A stretch of 64,000 nt of DNA from Pseudorhodoferax sp. Leaf274 (GCF_001422445.1 NZ_LMNA01000027.1:1-64000), one strand, 5' to 3'; counted from the stretch's first letter, positions 45,071 through 54,028 are shown. The notes: generated by a model not told the origin, from the sequence alone. Made by a program: numbers and translations.

Positions 45071-46001
45071 GCGGCGCACCGGGGGCGGCGCTGGGAGGAT
45101 AGGCGTTGCCGGGCGCGGCCGCAGCGCCCCCGCCGCGCGCACGCAGCGCCTCGGTGGTCTCGTGCGCGCCGGTCGGCGACCAGCCGGGCGGCATGCACAC
45201 ATGCCCCAGCAGTGCGCGCAGGCTGCGCACCCGGGCGAGGTCGCGCGCCAGCGCGAACCACTGCGCCAGCTCCACATACAACGGGTTGCGGCTGGTGATG
45301 GGGTGCACCAGGCCGTAGCGGCAAGGCAGGTCGTCGCGTTCGGCGGTGTAGGTGCCGAACAGGCGGTCGAACACGATCAGCACGCCGCCGTAGTTCGCGT
45401 CCAGGTAGTCGAGGTTGGCCGCGTGGTGCACGCGGTGGGCCGAGGGCGTGTTGAGCACGTATTCGAGCCAGCCCAGCCTGGGGATCCAGGTGGCGTGCAG
45501 CCAGAACTGGTAGAGCAGGTTCAGCGTCAGCGCGGCCAGCACCAGCCGCAGGTCGAAGCCCAGCCAGACCATCGGCAACAGGAACACCACGTTGCCGGTC
45601 AGCTTGCCGAACATGCCGATGCGCAGGGACGCCCCCAGGTTCAGCTGGTTCGGCGTGTGGTGCACGGCATGGTTGCACCAGAACCAGCGCACGCGGTGGC
45701 CGGCGCGGTGCAGCCAGTAGTAGAAGAACTCCAGCAGCACGAACAGCAGCAGCGCCATGGCGACCGAGTCCACCGGGATGGTGGCCAGCCGGTGCTGCTC
45801 GACCCAGTGCACCAGCGGCGCCGCGATGGTCAGCGGCACGAACACCGTGATGGCGACGCGCCCCACGAAGTCGAACAGCGAGATGCCGTAGGCGTGCCAG
45901 TCGTAGGCCCCGCGGCGCGCCAGCACCGCGGCCTCCAGCAAAGACAGCAGCAGCACGGCCGGCGCGGCGCCGAAAAGCAGGATCTTCTCGATGGTGTTCA
46001 T
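45030..46001 (-). CDS. sterol desaturase/fatty acid hydroxylase-family membrane protein
   Basis: A 323-residue integral membrane di-iron protein. Histidine boxes are present: HRAGHR (98-103), HAVHH (111-115) and HRVHH further on. Several membrane segments flank them. Bacterial members hydroxylate or desaturate lipids, for example ornithine lipids or hopanoids; the substrate here is not known. The C-terminal 50 residues are Pro/Ala-rich and overlap the convergent OYE gene by 41 bases, so the conserved domain ends earlier. Confidence 0.85.
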   Translation of the reverse strand: MNTIEKILLFGAAPAVLLLSLLEAAVLARRGAYDWHAYGISLFDFVGRVAITVFVPLTIAAPLVHWVEQHRLATIPVDSVAMALLLFVLLEFFYYWLHRAGHRVRWFWCNHAVHHTPNQLNLGASLRIGMFGKLTGNVVFLLPMVWLGFDLRLVLAALTLNLLYQFWLHATWIPRLGWLEYVLNTPSAHRVHHAANLDYLDANYGGVLIVFDRLFGTYTAERDDLPCRYGLVHPITSRNPLYVELAQWFALARDLARVRSLRALLGHVCMPPGWSPTGAHETTEALRARGGGAAAAPGNAYPPSAAPGAPLSAPRTQRLRTGP

Positions 46002-46103
46002 GGCATGGGGCGCACCGTGCAGGGAGAGGGCACAGGCGGCGCCGGCGCATTTTGCCCCCGGATCGCGCCCGGAGCACCCCCCGGCCGTGGCACCATCGCC
46101 GCC

Positions 46104-46376
46104 GTGAGCGACAACCTTCCCCCTTCCCCGCCGGCCCAGCCGCGCAACCCCCTGCACGGCCTGACGCTGGAACGCATCCTGACGGACCTGGTGGCCCATT
46201 TCGGCTGGCCCGGCCTGGGCGAGCGCATCCCGGTGCGCTGCTTCACGAGCGAGCCCAGCATCGCATCCAGCCTGAAATTCCTGCGCAAGACGCCCTGGGC
46301 GCGCGAGAAGGTCGAAGGCCTGTACCTGTTCATGCTGCGCGAGCAGCGGCGCACTGCAGGCGGCGCCAGGGGCTGA
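46104..46376 (+). CDS. VF530 family DNA-binding-like small protein
   Basis: A 90-residue protein read from GTG 46104. After a Pro-rich start the sequence [50 protein letters not shown] is the full VF530/DUF2132 pattern. Family members are small alpha-helical proteins named after a Vibrio fischeri protein; their function is not established, although the fold is reminiscent of DNA-binding helical bundles. Divergent from the sterol desaturase gene. Confidence 0.85.
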   Translation: MSDNLPPSPPAQPRNPLHGLTLERILTDLVAHFGWPGLGERIPVRCFTSEPSIASSLKFLRKTPWAREKVEGLYLFMLREQRRTAGGARG

Positions 46377-46434
46377 GATCGTCGGCCGCGTCCGACACGG
46401 CTTGCGCGCCACCGCTGCTAGGCTTGGCTGCACC

Positions 46435-46938
46435 ATGCCAGCCGCTCCCCTGCCTCCCGATGAAGACGCCCGCCTGCGCGCCCTGCAGGACCTCCTGGTG
46501 CTGGACACGCCGCCCGAGGAGCGATTCGACCGCGTGGTGCGCTTCGCCGCCGAACAGCTGGACATGCCGATGGCGCTGGTCAGCCTCGTCGATGGCGACC
46601 GCCAGTGGTTCAAGTCGCGGGTAGGCGTCGAATTGCCGCAGACCAGCCGCGACATTGCCTTCTGCGCCCACGCCATCCTGCAACCAGAGACCTTCGTCGT
46701 CGAGGATGCGCAGCTGGACGCCCGCTTTGCCGACAACCCCCTCGTGACCGGCGCGCCCCATGTGCGCTTTTACGCCGGCGCGCCGCTCAGCGCCCCGGGT
46801 GGCGAGCGCGTGGGCACCCTGTGCGTGCTGGACAGCAAGCCCCGCGCGCTGGGCACCGTGGAGCTGGCGGTGCTGGAGGCCCTGCGCACGCTCGTCAACG
46901 AGGCCTTGACCGGCCAGGCCCCGGAGGACGGGGCGTGA
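46435..46938 (+). CDS. stand-alone GAF-domain protein
   Basis: A 167-residue protein that is a single GAF domain: RFDRVVRFAAEQLDMPMALVSLVDGDRQWFKSRVG opens it, SRDIAFCAHAILQ and FYAGAPLSAPGGERVGTLCVLD close it. The pattern is that of GAF domains found in front of GGDEF or histidine kinase domains, here with no output. Its stop overlaps the start (GTGA at 46935-46938) of the receiver-like gene, so the two probably work as a split sensor-response pair. Confidence 0.85.
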   Translation: MPAAPLPPDEDARLRALQDLLVLDTPPEERFDRVVRFAAEQLDMPMALVSLVDGDRQWFKSRVGVELPQTSRDIAFCAHAILQPETFVVEDAQLDARFADNPLVTGAPHVRFYAGAPLSAPGGERVGTLCVLDSKPRALGTVELAVLEALRTLVNEALTGQAPEDGA

Positions 46939-47324
46939 CGGCGGCGGCCAACCTTCCGGCCGTGCTGTTGGTCGAGCCCCAGTTCGTGATGCGCCGCACC
47001 ATGGTGGCCGTGGCGCGCGAGATGCGCCTGGTCGAGTTCCACGAGGTCGCCAGCGTCGCGCGGGCCGTGCCGCTGCTGGAATCGCGGCGCTTCGGAGGCA
47101 TGGTGCTGGACATCGACGACGGTTCGGACGCCCTCACGCTGCTGGAACGCCTGCGCGCCGGGCAGTTCGTCTGCCGGCCGGACCTGCCCGTCGTCGCGTT
47201 GACCTTCACGGCCGCGCCCGGACCTGCCGCGCAGCTGGAGGCCCTCAAGCCGCTGCGCACGCTGCACAAGCCGTTCAAGGTCGGCGAACTGCTGTCTTCC
47301 GTCGCCCTGATGGCCAAGCATTGA
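46935..47324 (+). CDS. receiver-like response regulator without output domain
   Basis: A 129-residue protein starting with GTG. VLLVEPQFVMRRTMVAVAREM resembles the opening of a receiver domain, though the usual acidic pair is reduced to Glu-Pro; the phospho-acceptor would be an Asp in GMVLDIDDGSDALTLLERL; the switch Thr and Lys are in VALTFTAAPG and HKPFKVGELL. No DNA-binding part follows. Coupled to the GAF gene upstream. Phosphorylation is plausible but not certain given the changed acidic site. Confidence 0.75.
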   Translation: MTAAANLPAVLLVEPQFVMRRTMVAVAREMRLVEFHEVASVARAVPLLESRRFGGMVLDIDDGSDALTLLERLRAGQFVCRPDLPVVALTFTAAPGPAAQLEALKPLRTLHKPFKVGELLSSVALMAKH

Positions 47325-47442
47325 CGCAAGTGCCCGGGTCAACTTGTAACAAGAACAGACTGAAATGTGACAACATGCGCTATTCACGACACAATTGCCG
47401 TCAGAGAATCGCTCACTAGCCGAACAATACAGTTCCAACGGC

Positions 47443-48018
47443 ATGATGAACACTCCAAAATTCTCTTTTTTCGTCGCCACGCTGCTGCTGGCTTGTGCCA
47501 GCGCTTCGCAGGCCGGTGGCGTGGGCGGCCAGCTGATGGCCCAGATGACGCTGACGGGCGGCTGCGCCGTGTCGGGCGCCGCATCGGGCAGCGCGTCCAG
47601 CGCCAATTTCGGCACGCTGGATTTTGGCGTGCAGCCGTCCACCTTCACCGGCGTGCTGCTGGCCACGGCCAACGGTGGCGCGGGCGGTGCGGGCAGCACC
47701 CAGATCGTCTGCTCGCCCGACGTCTCCGCCATGTCGGTCAGCGTCAACGCGGGCAACAACCCGGGCCAGGGCGCCAGCGTGGGCGCCGGCACGCGCGCCA
47801 TGCGGCTGGGCACCGGGAGCTACCTGCCCTACGAGGTCTACAGCGATGCGGCGATGACCAGCGCCTACCCCACCAGCGGCGGCGTCGTCGGCGTCTCGCT
47901 GGCGGCCAACGGCGGTGCTTTCACGCTGCCCGTCTTCGGCCGCGTCAACAAGACGCAGGCCGGCGCCATCGCCTCGGGCACCTACGCCGACACGCTGCAG
48001 GTCACCCTGGGCTGGTGA
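47443..48018 (+). CDS. spore coat U (SCPU) domain exported protein
   Basis: A 191-residue secreted protein; the signal peptide ends near SASQAGG. The body is a Gly/Ser/Ala-rich beta protein with the SCPU pattern: a first Cys in GGCAVSG, NFGTLDFG, then STQIVCSPDVSAMSVSVNAG, YLPYEVYSD and TYADTLQVTLGW at the end. SCPU proteins are pilin-like subunits of chaperone-usher (Csu-type) pili, but no chaperone or usher gene is beside it. The preceding 120 bases are AT-richer and hold CTTGTAACAAG (47343-47353), perhaps part of its control region. Confidence 0.8.
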   Translation: MMNTPKFSFFVATLLLACASASQAGGVGGQLMAQMTLTGGCAVSGAASGSASSANFGTLDFGVQPSTFTGVLLATANGGAGGAGSTQIVCSPDVSAMSVSVNAGNNPGQGASVGAGTRAMRLGTGSYLPYEVYSDAAMTSAYPTSGGVVGVSLAANGGAFTLPVFGRVNKTQAGAIASGTYADTLQVTLGW

Positions 48019-48055
48019 GCGCGCTGCCGCCAGCCGGCCTGCACTGCAAGCTGCC

Positions 48056-48418
48056 ATGAGCGAATTCAGCGACAACCTGCACGAGGTGTTCGAGCGCTTC
48101 GGCCGCATTGCCGTGCGCCGCATGTTCGGCGGGCATGGCGTGTTCCACGAGGGCCGCATGTTCGCGCTGGTGGCGCGCGAGCGGCTGTACCTCAAGACCG
48201 ACGCGCAGAACCGGGCCGCCTTCGAAGCCCGCGGCCTGCCGGCCTTCGAGTACGCGCGCCAGGGCGAGCTGGCCCGCATGAACTACCACGAGGCCCCGGC
48301 CGAGGTGTTCGAGGACCGCGACGAGGCCGCGCGCTGGGCGCGCCTGGCCTGGGATGCCGCGCTGCGCGCCGCCGCTCCCCCGCGCAAGCCGCCGAACCCG
48401 CGCGCCCCGCGCCGCTGA
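48056..48418 (+). CDS. TfoX N-terminal domain protein
   Basis: A 120-residue protein: FGRIAVRRMFGGHGVFHEGRMFALVARERLYLKTD is the TfoX-N signature, where the first strand-helix unit carries RRMFGG. It lacks the TfoX C-terminal domain of the competence regulator (Sxy), and ends in a Pro/Arg-rich tail. Such stand-alone N-domain proteins are common and their role is unknown. Followed at 6 bp by a small unknown gene. Confidence 0.85.
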   Translation: MSEFSDNLHEVFERFGRIAVRRMFGGHGVFHEGRMFALVARERLYLKTDAQNRAAFEARGLPAFEYARQGELARMNYHEAPAEVFEDRDEAARWARLAWDAALRAAAPPRKPPNPRAPRR

Positions 48419-48424
48419 CCGGCC

Positions 48425-48742
48425 ATGGCATGCGGGCTGCGCGCGCAGTACGAGGCGGAGGTCGCCGCGCTCGGGCTGGCGGCCGCGCGCATGCTGGCGG
48501 CCGGCAGCGCCGAGGAGGCCGCGGCGCGCTGGATCGTCGCGCAGCGCAACGCGCTCAAGCAGCGCTTTCGCGCGTTCACTCCGGTGGACGACCTGGCGCG
48601 GCTGCAGGCCTGGACCGAAGCGCGCTACGGCAATCCCCTGGGGCCGTCGGCCGACCAGCTGCACGCGCAAGGCAAGTCGTGGCGGCGGATCATCGACGGC
48701 GCCGCGCGGCCCGGCCAGTACCGCGGCGGCGCGGCAACGTAG
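48425..48742 (+). CDS. small uncharacterised protein
   Basis: A 105-residue soluble, helical, Ala/Arg-rich protein with the C-terminal run NPLGPSADQLHAQGKSWRRII and GQYRGG. I have a memory of similar conserved hypothetical proteins in related Burkholderiales but no function. It begins 6 bp after the TfoX-N gene and is probably co-transcribed. Convergent with the chemotaxis receptor gene. Confidence 0.55.
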   Translation: MACGLRAQYEAEVAALGLAAARMLAAGSAEEAAARWIVAQRNALKQRFRAFTPVDDLARLQAWTEARYGNPLGPSADQLHAQGKSWRRIIDGAARPGQYRGGAAT

Positions 48743-48853
48743 CCAGCGCGCCTCGGCACCGCCCCGGCGAAGTCCGTCAGGTCGACGCAGATCCGCTTCG
48801 GCAGGTGCCGATGCACCGGCGGCCGGCCGGGCGGCCCGTGCCGGCGCCCTGCT

Positions 48854-50557
48854 TCAGAACTGCGCCCATTCCTGTGCCGAAGCGGCCCGCGGCGCACCAC
48901 CGGCCGCCTGCAGCGCCGTGCCGCGCGGCACGGCCGGCGCACTGCGCCGCACCGGGGTCTGCGCCGCCGGCGCGGCGGCCAGCAGCGGCTGGCCGTCGCC
49001 GAGCTTGAACACGGCCACGGCCTGCACCAGGTGCCGGGCCTGGTGGTTCAGGCTGTCCGCGGCAGCGGCCGACTGTTCCACGAGCGCCGCGTTCTGCTGG
49101 GTGACGGTGTCCAGCTGGGTCACGGCCTCGCTGATCTGGCCGATGCCGGCGGTCTGCTCCTGCGTGGCCGCCGTGATCTCGGCGATCAGGTCGGCGACGC
49201 GCTGCACCTGCGCGACGATGCTCTCCATGGCCTGGCCGGCGTCGTCCACCAGCCGGCTGCCGTCGCCCACCTTGCCGACGCTGTCCTGGATCAGGTCCTT
49301 GATCTCCTTGGCGGCGGAGGCGCTCTTCTGCGCCAGGTTGCGCACCTCGCCGGCCACGACAGCGAAGCCACGGCCCTGCTCGCCCGCGCGCGCGGCCTCG
49401 ACGGCGGCATTGAGCGCCAGGATGTTGGTCTGGAACGCGATGCCGTCGATGACGCCGATGATGTCGGAGATGCGGCGCGACGAGGTGTTGATCTCGCCCA
49501 TGGTGGACACCACCTGGCCGAAGACCTCGCCCCCGCTGCGGGCGGCGGCGCTGGCCTGGCGGGCCAGCTCCGCGGCCTGGCGCGACGCATCCGCGCTGCT
49601 GTGCACGGTGCTGGTCAGCTCCTCCATCGAGGCGGCCGTCTCCTCCAGGTTGCTGGCCTGCTCCTCGGTCCGCTGCGACAGGTCGGCATTGCCGGTGGCG
49701 ATCTCACCGGCGCCCGTGGCGATGCTGTCGCTGGCCTGGCGCACGGAACCCACGACCTCACGCAGCGAATGCTGCATGGCCGCCATGGCGGCCACCACGC
49801 TGCCGGGCTGGGCCCGTGACGTGTCGATGCGCGTGGCCAGGTCGCCGGCGGCGATGGCGCCGGCCAGCTGCGCCACGTCGGCCGGCTCGCCGCCCAGCGA
49901 GCGCGTGAGGCTGCGCGTCAGCAGACCGCCGATGGCCACGCCCACCAGCACCCCGCCCACCGTCAGGCTGATCAGCAGCGTGCGGATCTGCGCGTAGATC
50001 CGGTCGGTTTCATCGTTCAGCGCGCGCGCATCGTCGCGCTTGCGGTCCGCCAGCTGCCCCAGCAGCTCGTCGGCCCTGTCGCCCAGCGCACGCATCTCGA
50101 ACATCCTCGCACCCGAAGCGCGGGCCTCGGCCGGGTCTTCCGCGGCCAGGGCCGCAGCCACCGTGCGCAGGCCGGCCGCATAGGCCTGCAGCGCAGCGCC
50201 GGCCTCCCGCGCGAGCTGGCGGCCGGCCTCGGTCGCGAAGAATCCCGTGGCCTCGCCCAGTTCGGCCGTCGCCTCGCTGAGCTGCTGCTCCACGCTCCGC
50301 AGGTGCATCTGCCGGTCCTGCTGGGTGGGAGACAGGATGGCCGAACGCATCGAGCGGCCGGCCATGATCAGCAGGATGTTGGCCTCGCCGGCATGCTGCA
50401 TGCCGGCGATCTCCTGGTCGTACATGAGCGAGGCCAGATCGCTGATCTGCGCCGACTTCTGGATTCCGTTGAATCCGATCAAGGCGCCGATGGCCGCCAC
50501 GATGAGAAAGCCGCCGATGAGCTTGTGGGCGACGCCGAGCTTGTTGAACCACTGCAC
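48854..50557 (-). CDS. methyl-accepting chemotaxis protein with CheR-docking tail
   Basis: A 567-residue receptor from GTG 50557, with AGGAA upstream. A membrane segment at about 11-31, an extracytoplasmic four-helix-bundle sensor (to about 190), a second membrane segment, a HAMP region and the signalling domain follow. The hairpin tip reads ISDIIGVIDGIAFQTNILALNAAVEAARAGEQGRGFAVVA, the CheA/CheW contact of Tsr-like receptors, flanked by methylation helices (SQRTEEQASNLEETAASMEEL). The protein ends EWAQF, matching the xWxxF pentapeptide that tethers CheR and CheB. Upstream is a divergent AraC gene. Confidence 0.9.
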   Translation of the reverse strand: MQWFNKLGVAHKLIGGFLIVAAIGALIGFNGIQKSAQISDLASLMYDQEIAGMQHAGEANILLIMAGRSMRSAILSPTQQDRQMHLRSVEQQLSEATAELGEATGFFATEAGRQLAREAGAALQAYAAGLRTVAAALAAEDPAEARASGARMFEMRALGDRADELLGQLADRKRDDARALNDETDRIYAQIRTLLISLTVGGVLVGVAIGGLLTRSLTRSLGGEPADVAQLAGAIAAGDLATRIDTSRAQPGSVVAAMAAMQHSLREVVGSVRQASDSIATGAGEIATGNADLSQRTEEQASNLEETAASMEELTSTVHSSADASRQAAELARQASAAARSGGEVFGQVVSTMGEINTSSRRISDIIGVIDGIAFQTNILALNAAVEAARAGEQGRGFAVVAGEVRNLAQKSASAAKEIKDLIQDSVGKVGDGSRLVDDAGQAMESIVAQVQRVADLIAEITAATQEQTAGIGQISEAVTQLDTVTQQNAALVEQSAAAADSLNHQARHLVQAVAVFKLGDGQPLLAAAPAAQTPVRRSAPAVPRGTALQAAGGAPRAASAQEWAQF

Positions 50558-50602
50558 GCTGGTATTCCTGTGATGGTGTCCCGCACTGAACCGGTGCGGA
50601 TA

Positions 50603-50677
50603 ACACAAAAGTATCGACAGGCTTCTCGCACGCCGTCTACACGTATTACGCAAAATTGATGAGCGTTTAACGCAAAA
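50603..50677. promoter_or_regulatory. direct repeats upstream of MCP and AraC genes
   Basis: ACGCAAAA occurs at 50648-50655 and 50670-50677, 22 bp apart (two helical turns), and a related ACACAAAA at 50603-50610. The AT-rich spacer between the divergent chemoreceptor and AraC-type genes holds them. Evenly spaced direct repeats are the usual binding sites of AraC-family proteins. Confidence 0.5.
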
Positions 50678-50730
50678 CTATCCACGATGCGAGCAGTTGG
50701 AAACATGGGTGCAAAGATTCGTCGCCGACG

Positions 50731-51834
50731 TTGATTAGACTTGTGCGTCCGCGCGCCCGGCCGCGCCATCCCGCAACCACCAGCACTGGCCTGGATACCA
50801 CCTTCCACGACAAAGCCTTGCCGTCCTCCTCTACCCCGCTGCTGTTCGGCAACAACGCTTGCAGGCATTTCGAGCACACCCAGGCCTTCAGCGACGCGGT
50901 GCACCCCCTGTGGCCGCATCTGCAGGGCCTGGACGGCCCCGCCCACCCCGACCGGTTCAAGGGCAGGCTGGCCATCGTGCAGTTGCCCGGCATGTCCATG
51001 CTCGCGGCCAGCATCAATGCCCTGCGGGTGCAGGTGTCCGACAACAGCCAGACGTCGATCGCGTTCCCGGTGCATGGCCACTCCAGGCTGCGGATCGACC
51101 GCCAGCAGATGGACTGGGGCCAGGGCTCCGGTTGCCTCTTCGTGCCCGCGGGCTCGGGCCCGCAACAGGCGGATTCGCGCGAGCAGAACGTGCTGATGCT
51201 GCAGGTCGACCGGCGCGCGCTCGACACGGCGGCGCGCGCAGTGCGCGGCATCGAGCGCGGACACCCCGTGCAGCTGGGCTGCGACGACCCGCGCATCCTG
51301 GATGCAGCGACCAACGCCTCGTCCCTGGCCTTGGCGCGCCACATCGGGGCGAGCATCGACCTCTATGCCAGGAACCCCCGGCTGCTGCACCGCCTGGGAC
51401 TGCAGGACTTCGTGTGCCGGCAACTGGTGCTGCTGTTCCGGCCCGACTGGCAGCAGGAACTGCAGCAGCAGCGGCTGCCGGACGGCGCACAGCGGCGCCG
51501 CGCGATCGACCGGGTGTGCGATGCCATGCTGGCCGACCTGTCCGGCCGCTTCACGGTCAGCGACCTGTCCGAGCTGAGTGGCATGTCGGTGCGTGGCCTG
51601 CAGTACGCGTTCCAGAGCCGCTTCGGACAATCCCCGATGCAGTGGTTCCGCGACCAGCGCCTGGAACACGTGCGCCACCGGCTGCTTGCGGGCGCGCCGG
51701 GCAGCATCGCGCAGATGGCGCTGGACTGCGGCTTCCCCACGTCGAGCACCTTCTCTGCCTTCTACCGGCGCCGCTACGGCGAATCGCCCTCGGCGACGCG
51801 GTTGCGCGCCGGCCTGTTCCGCGGACGGGCGTGA
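50731..51834 (+). CDS. AraC-family transcriptional regulator
   Basis: About 367 residues from a TTG at 50731; a start at GTG 50743 or another non-ATG codon further in is possible, since no ATG occurs before the conserved region. The C-terminal ~100 residues are the two helix-turn-helix AraC domain: FTVSDLSELSGMSVRGLQYAFQSRFG and IAQMALDCGFPTSSTFSAFYRRRYGESPS. The N-terminal part is a long effector domain like that of AraC-binding-like proteins. It is divergent from the chemoreceptor and the spacer has three direct repeats, so it may control the receptor and itself. Confidence 0.85.
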   Translation: MIRLVRPRARPRHPATTSTGLDTTFHDKALPSSSTPLLFGNNACRHFEHTQAFSDAVHPLWPHLQGLDGPAHPDRFKGRLAIVQLPGMSMLAASINALRVQVSDNSQTSIAFPVHGHSRLRIDRQQMDWGQGSGCLFVPAGSGPQQADSREQNVLMLQVDRRALDTAARAVRGIERGHPVQLGCDDPRILDAATNASSLALARHIGASIDLYARNPRLLHRLGLQDFVCRQLVLLFRPDWQQELQQQRLPDGAQRRRAIDRVCDAMLADLSGRFTVSDLSELSGMSVRGLQYAFQSRFGQSPMQWFRDQRLEHVRHRLLAGAPGSIAQMALDCGFPTSSTFSAFYRRRYGESPSATRLRAGLFRGRA

Positions 51835-51859
51835 CACCGGCCCATGGCATGCTGTGCGC

Positions 51860-52909
51860 ATGCGCTGGCCCACCCTGCCCTTCCTCACCCCGCACCGCCC
51901 GGCCCTGAACCTAGCCCTGCAGGGCGGCGGCGCGCACGGCGCCTTCACCTGGGGCGTGCTGGACGCGCTGCTGCAGGCCGACCGCTTCGCCATCGCCGGC
52001 ATCAGCGGCACCAGTGCCGGCGCCATCAACGGCGTGCTGCTGGCACACGGGCTGCTGCAGGGCGGCCCCCCGGCCGCGCGTGCGGCGCTGGCCGGCTTCT
52101 GGAGCGCCATCGGCACCCGCGTGCCCTTCGAATGGCTGACCGTGGGCCAGGACGACGCGCTGGCCTTCAACCCGCTCGCGCGGCTCATGCTGCGGTGGTC
52201 GCAGCTGTTCGCGCCGCACGAGCTGAACCCGCTGGGCCGCGATCCGCTGCGCGAGCTGCTGGCCGAGCAGGTGGACTTCGCCGCACTGCGCCGCGCCGCC
52301 GCGCCCCGGCTGGCCATTGCCGCCACGCACGCCAACAGCGGCCGGCTCCGCGTGTTCGACAACGCGGCGCTGGACCTCGACGCGGTGCTGGCCTCGGCCT
52401 GCCTGCCCACGCTGCACCACACCGTGGAGATCGCCGGCGAGCCCTACTGGGACGGCGGCTACAGCGCCAACCCGGCCCTCCTGCCGCTGCTGGCCGACGC
52501 GCGCTGCGCCGCCGACACGCTGCTGGTGCTGCTGGCGCCGCGCCAGCATGCGCGCACGCCGCGCCAGCGTGCCGAGATCGCCGAGCGCGCGATGGACATC
52601 GCGTTCCAGGCGCCTTTCCTGCGCGAACTGGACCTGCTGGCCACGCTGCAGGCCGACGCCGGCGCACGCTGGTGGCCCGGCGGCGGCGTGGCATCGCGCA
52701 TCGCCCGTGCGCGTTGGCACCTGGTGGACGGCGGCCCGGTGCTGGCCGCGCTGCGCGGCGAGACGCGCCTGATCGCGCACCTGCCTTTTCTCGAGCGCCT
52801 GCGCGACGCAGGGCGCGCGGCCGCGCAGGCCTGGCTGGACGGGCCCGCGCAAGCGGTGGGCCAGCGCAGCGGTGCCGACTTGCGGGCGATGGCCAGCGGC
52901 CAGGACTGA
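51860..52909 (+). CDS. patatin-like phospholipase
   Basis: A 349-residue serine hydrolase of the patatin/RssA type. The oxyanion loop is LQGGGAHGAF, the nucleophile Ser is in GTSAGAI, and the catalytic Asp in WDGGYSANP. No signal peptide, so it acts inside the cell or at the inner face of the membrane. Bacterial members hydrolyse phospholipids or lysolipids. The last base before its stop touches the convergent PEP-CTERM gene (adjacent at 52909/52910). Confidence 0.87.
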   Translation: MRWPTLPFLTPHRPALNLALQGGGAHGAFTWGVLDALLQADRFAIAGISGTSAGAINGVLLAHGLLQGGPPAARAALAGFWSAIGTRVPFEWLTVGQDDALAFNPLARLMLRWSQLFAPHELNPLGRDPLRELLAEQVDFAALRRAAAPRLAIAATHANSGRLRVFDNAALDLDAVLASACLPTLHHTVEIAGEPYWDGGYSANPALLPLLADARCAADTLLVLLAPRQHARTPRQRAEIAERAMDIAFQAPFLRELDLLATLQADAGARWWPGGGVASRIARARWHLVDGGPVLAALRGETRLIAHLPFLERLRDAGRAAAQAWLDGPAQAVGQRSGADLRAMASGQD

Positions 52910-53731
52910 TCAGCTCTGCGCCGCGCCCTTGCGGCGGCGCACACCCGCCAGGCCCAGCAGGCCGATGCCCAGCAGCGCCACGGAGGCAGGTTCAGGCACT
53001 TCAGTGGCGACCAGGCGGAACGCGAAGTCCACGGTGTAGCTCGTGCCCTCCGGCGTCGCGAAGCCATAGCAGCCGGCGTCGTAGCCCGCGGCGATGCACT
53101 GGGCATCGGTCAATTGGGTGAACGAGGGGTTGGAAATGAATTCGAAAGAATATTCATAGCCCTCGTAGTAGAACGCATCGGAGAACGAACCGACCAGCAC
53201 GAAGATGTCGCTGCAGGTTTTCGCCTCGCCCTTGACGGGGCAGGTCGCCTCGTTGTTGGGCGTTTCCACAAAATACACGCTGTAGGCCACGTCGAAAATC
53301 TTCTCGAGCCCCCCGGCATAAAGGCTCAGGACCGAATCGATCTTGGTCGTGCTCAGCGTGTAGCTGTTGTTGAGCAATGAGGAGCCGTTGTAGTGGGTGT
53401 AGCTGTTGGCCGCCACATAGCCGCCATTGGTGTCCACCGTGCCGGAAGCCGGTGAATTGCTGATGCCCAGGCCGCTGCGGCTGCCGGCGGCGATGCTGCC
53501 GTTGACCGTGCCCCACTGCAGCAGCGTGCTGTCGGTCCAGTACGAGGTCAGGGGATTGACGCCCTGGCCCGGGATGCTGTTCGAATTCACGAAGGTGGTG
53601 GCGCTCGAACTGGTGTCGAACGCGCTGGTGATCGAGTACGTCCAGGTCGTGACAGGCGCCGCCGCGGCCGTGCCCGTGGCCAGAACCAGCGCTGCTGCCA
53701 TGGCGCAGCGGGTGAATGTGAGATGTCGCAT
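52910..53731 (-). CDS. PEP-CTERM exported protein of the THxN type
   Basis: A 273-residue protein with a signal peptide (about 1-25) and a C-terminal sorting signal VPEPASVALLGIGLLGLAGVRRRK: PEP motif, hydrophobic segment and Arg cluster, recognised by exosortase in the inner membrane. The middle is Ser/Thr/Asn/Tyr-rich, with YTHYNG matching the THxN subgroup's motif. PEP-CTERM proteins are released to the outside, mostly linked to exopolysaccharide or biofilm. No exosortase gene is in this window, so it must be elsewhere in the genome. Confidence 0.85.
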   Translation of the reverse strand: MRHLTFTRCAMAAALVLATGTAAAAPVTTWTYSITSAFDTSSSATTFVNSNSIPGQGVNPLTSYWTDSTLLQWGTVNGSIAAGSRSGLGISNSPASGTVDTNGGYVAANSYTHYNGSSLLNNSYTLSTTKIDSVLSLYAGGLEKIFDVAYSVYFVETPNNEATCPVKGEAKTCSDIFVLVGSFSDAFYYEGYEYSFEFISNPSFTQLTDAQCIAAGYDAGCYGFATPEGTSYTVDFAFRLVATEVPEPASVALLGIGLLGLAGVRRRKGAAQS

Positions 53732-54028
53732 AACAAGCCCTCAAGTGTTGGAACAGAAAACGCCAACGGAAGTTGACGCCTCTGGATCAGCAACTCGCGT
53801 GCCCTTTTCGGGATTATCCATCCGGCGCACAGGCTTGAATTCCTATGGATTCATTCAACCCGATTCAACTGTAATTTTTTCCGACGAATATGATGACTTT
53901 GTATGACGAGATAATATTTTTCATCACAGGAAATCACCAATCGAAGGCATTACACGTCAGGTGGTGTGAACTGCACTTTGCAAAAAGATCGCTGTGCGCA
54001 GTCCATCGGATGGAACGGCAACGGACGT
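53732..54028. other. AT-rich intergenic region
   Basis: About 300 bases, much lower in GC than the rest, between the divergently placed PEP-CTERM gene (promoter here) and the end of the copper-related operon. It includes GATTCATTCAACCCGATTCAACTG with repeated ATTCAAC and the run AATATTTTTCATC. No convincing reading frame. Probably holds the promoter of the PEP-CTERM gene and the operon's 3' end; no clear terminator was seen. Confidence 0.5.
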
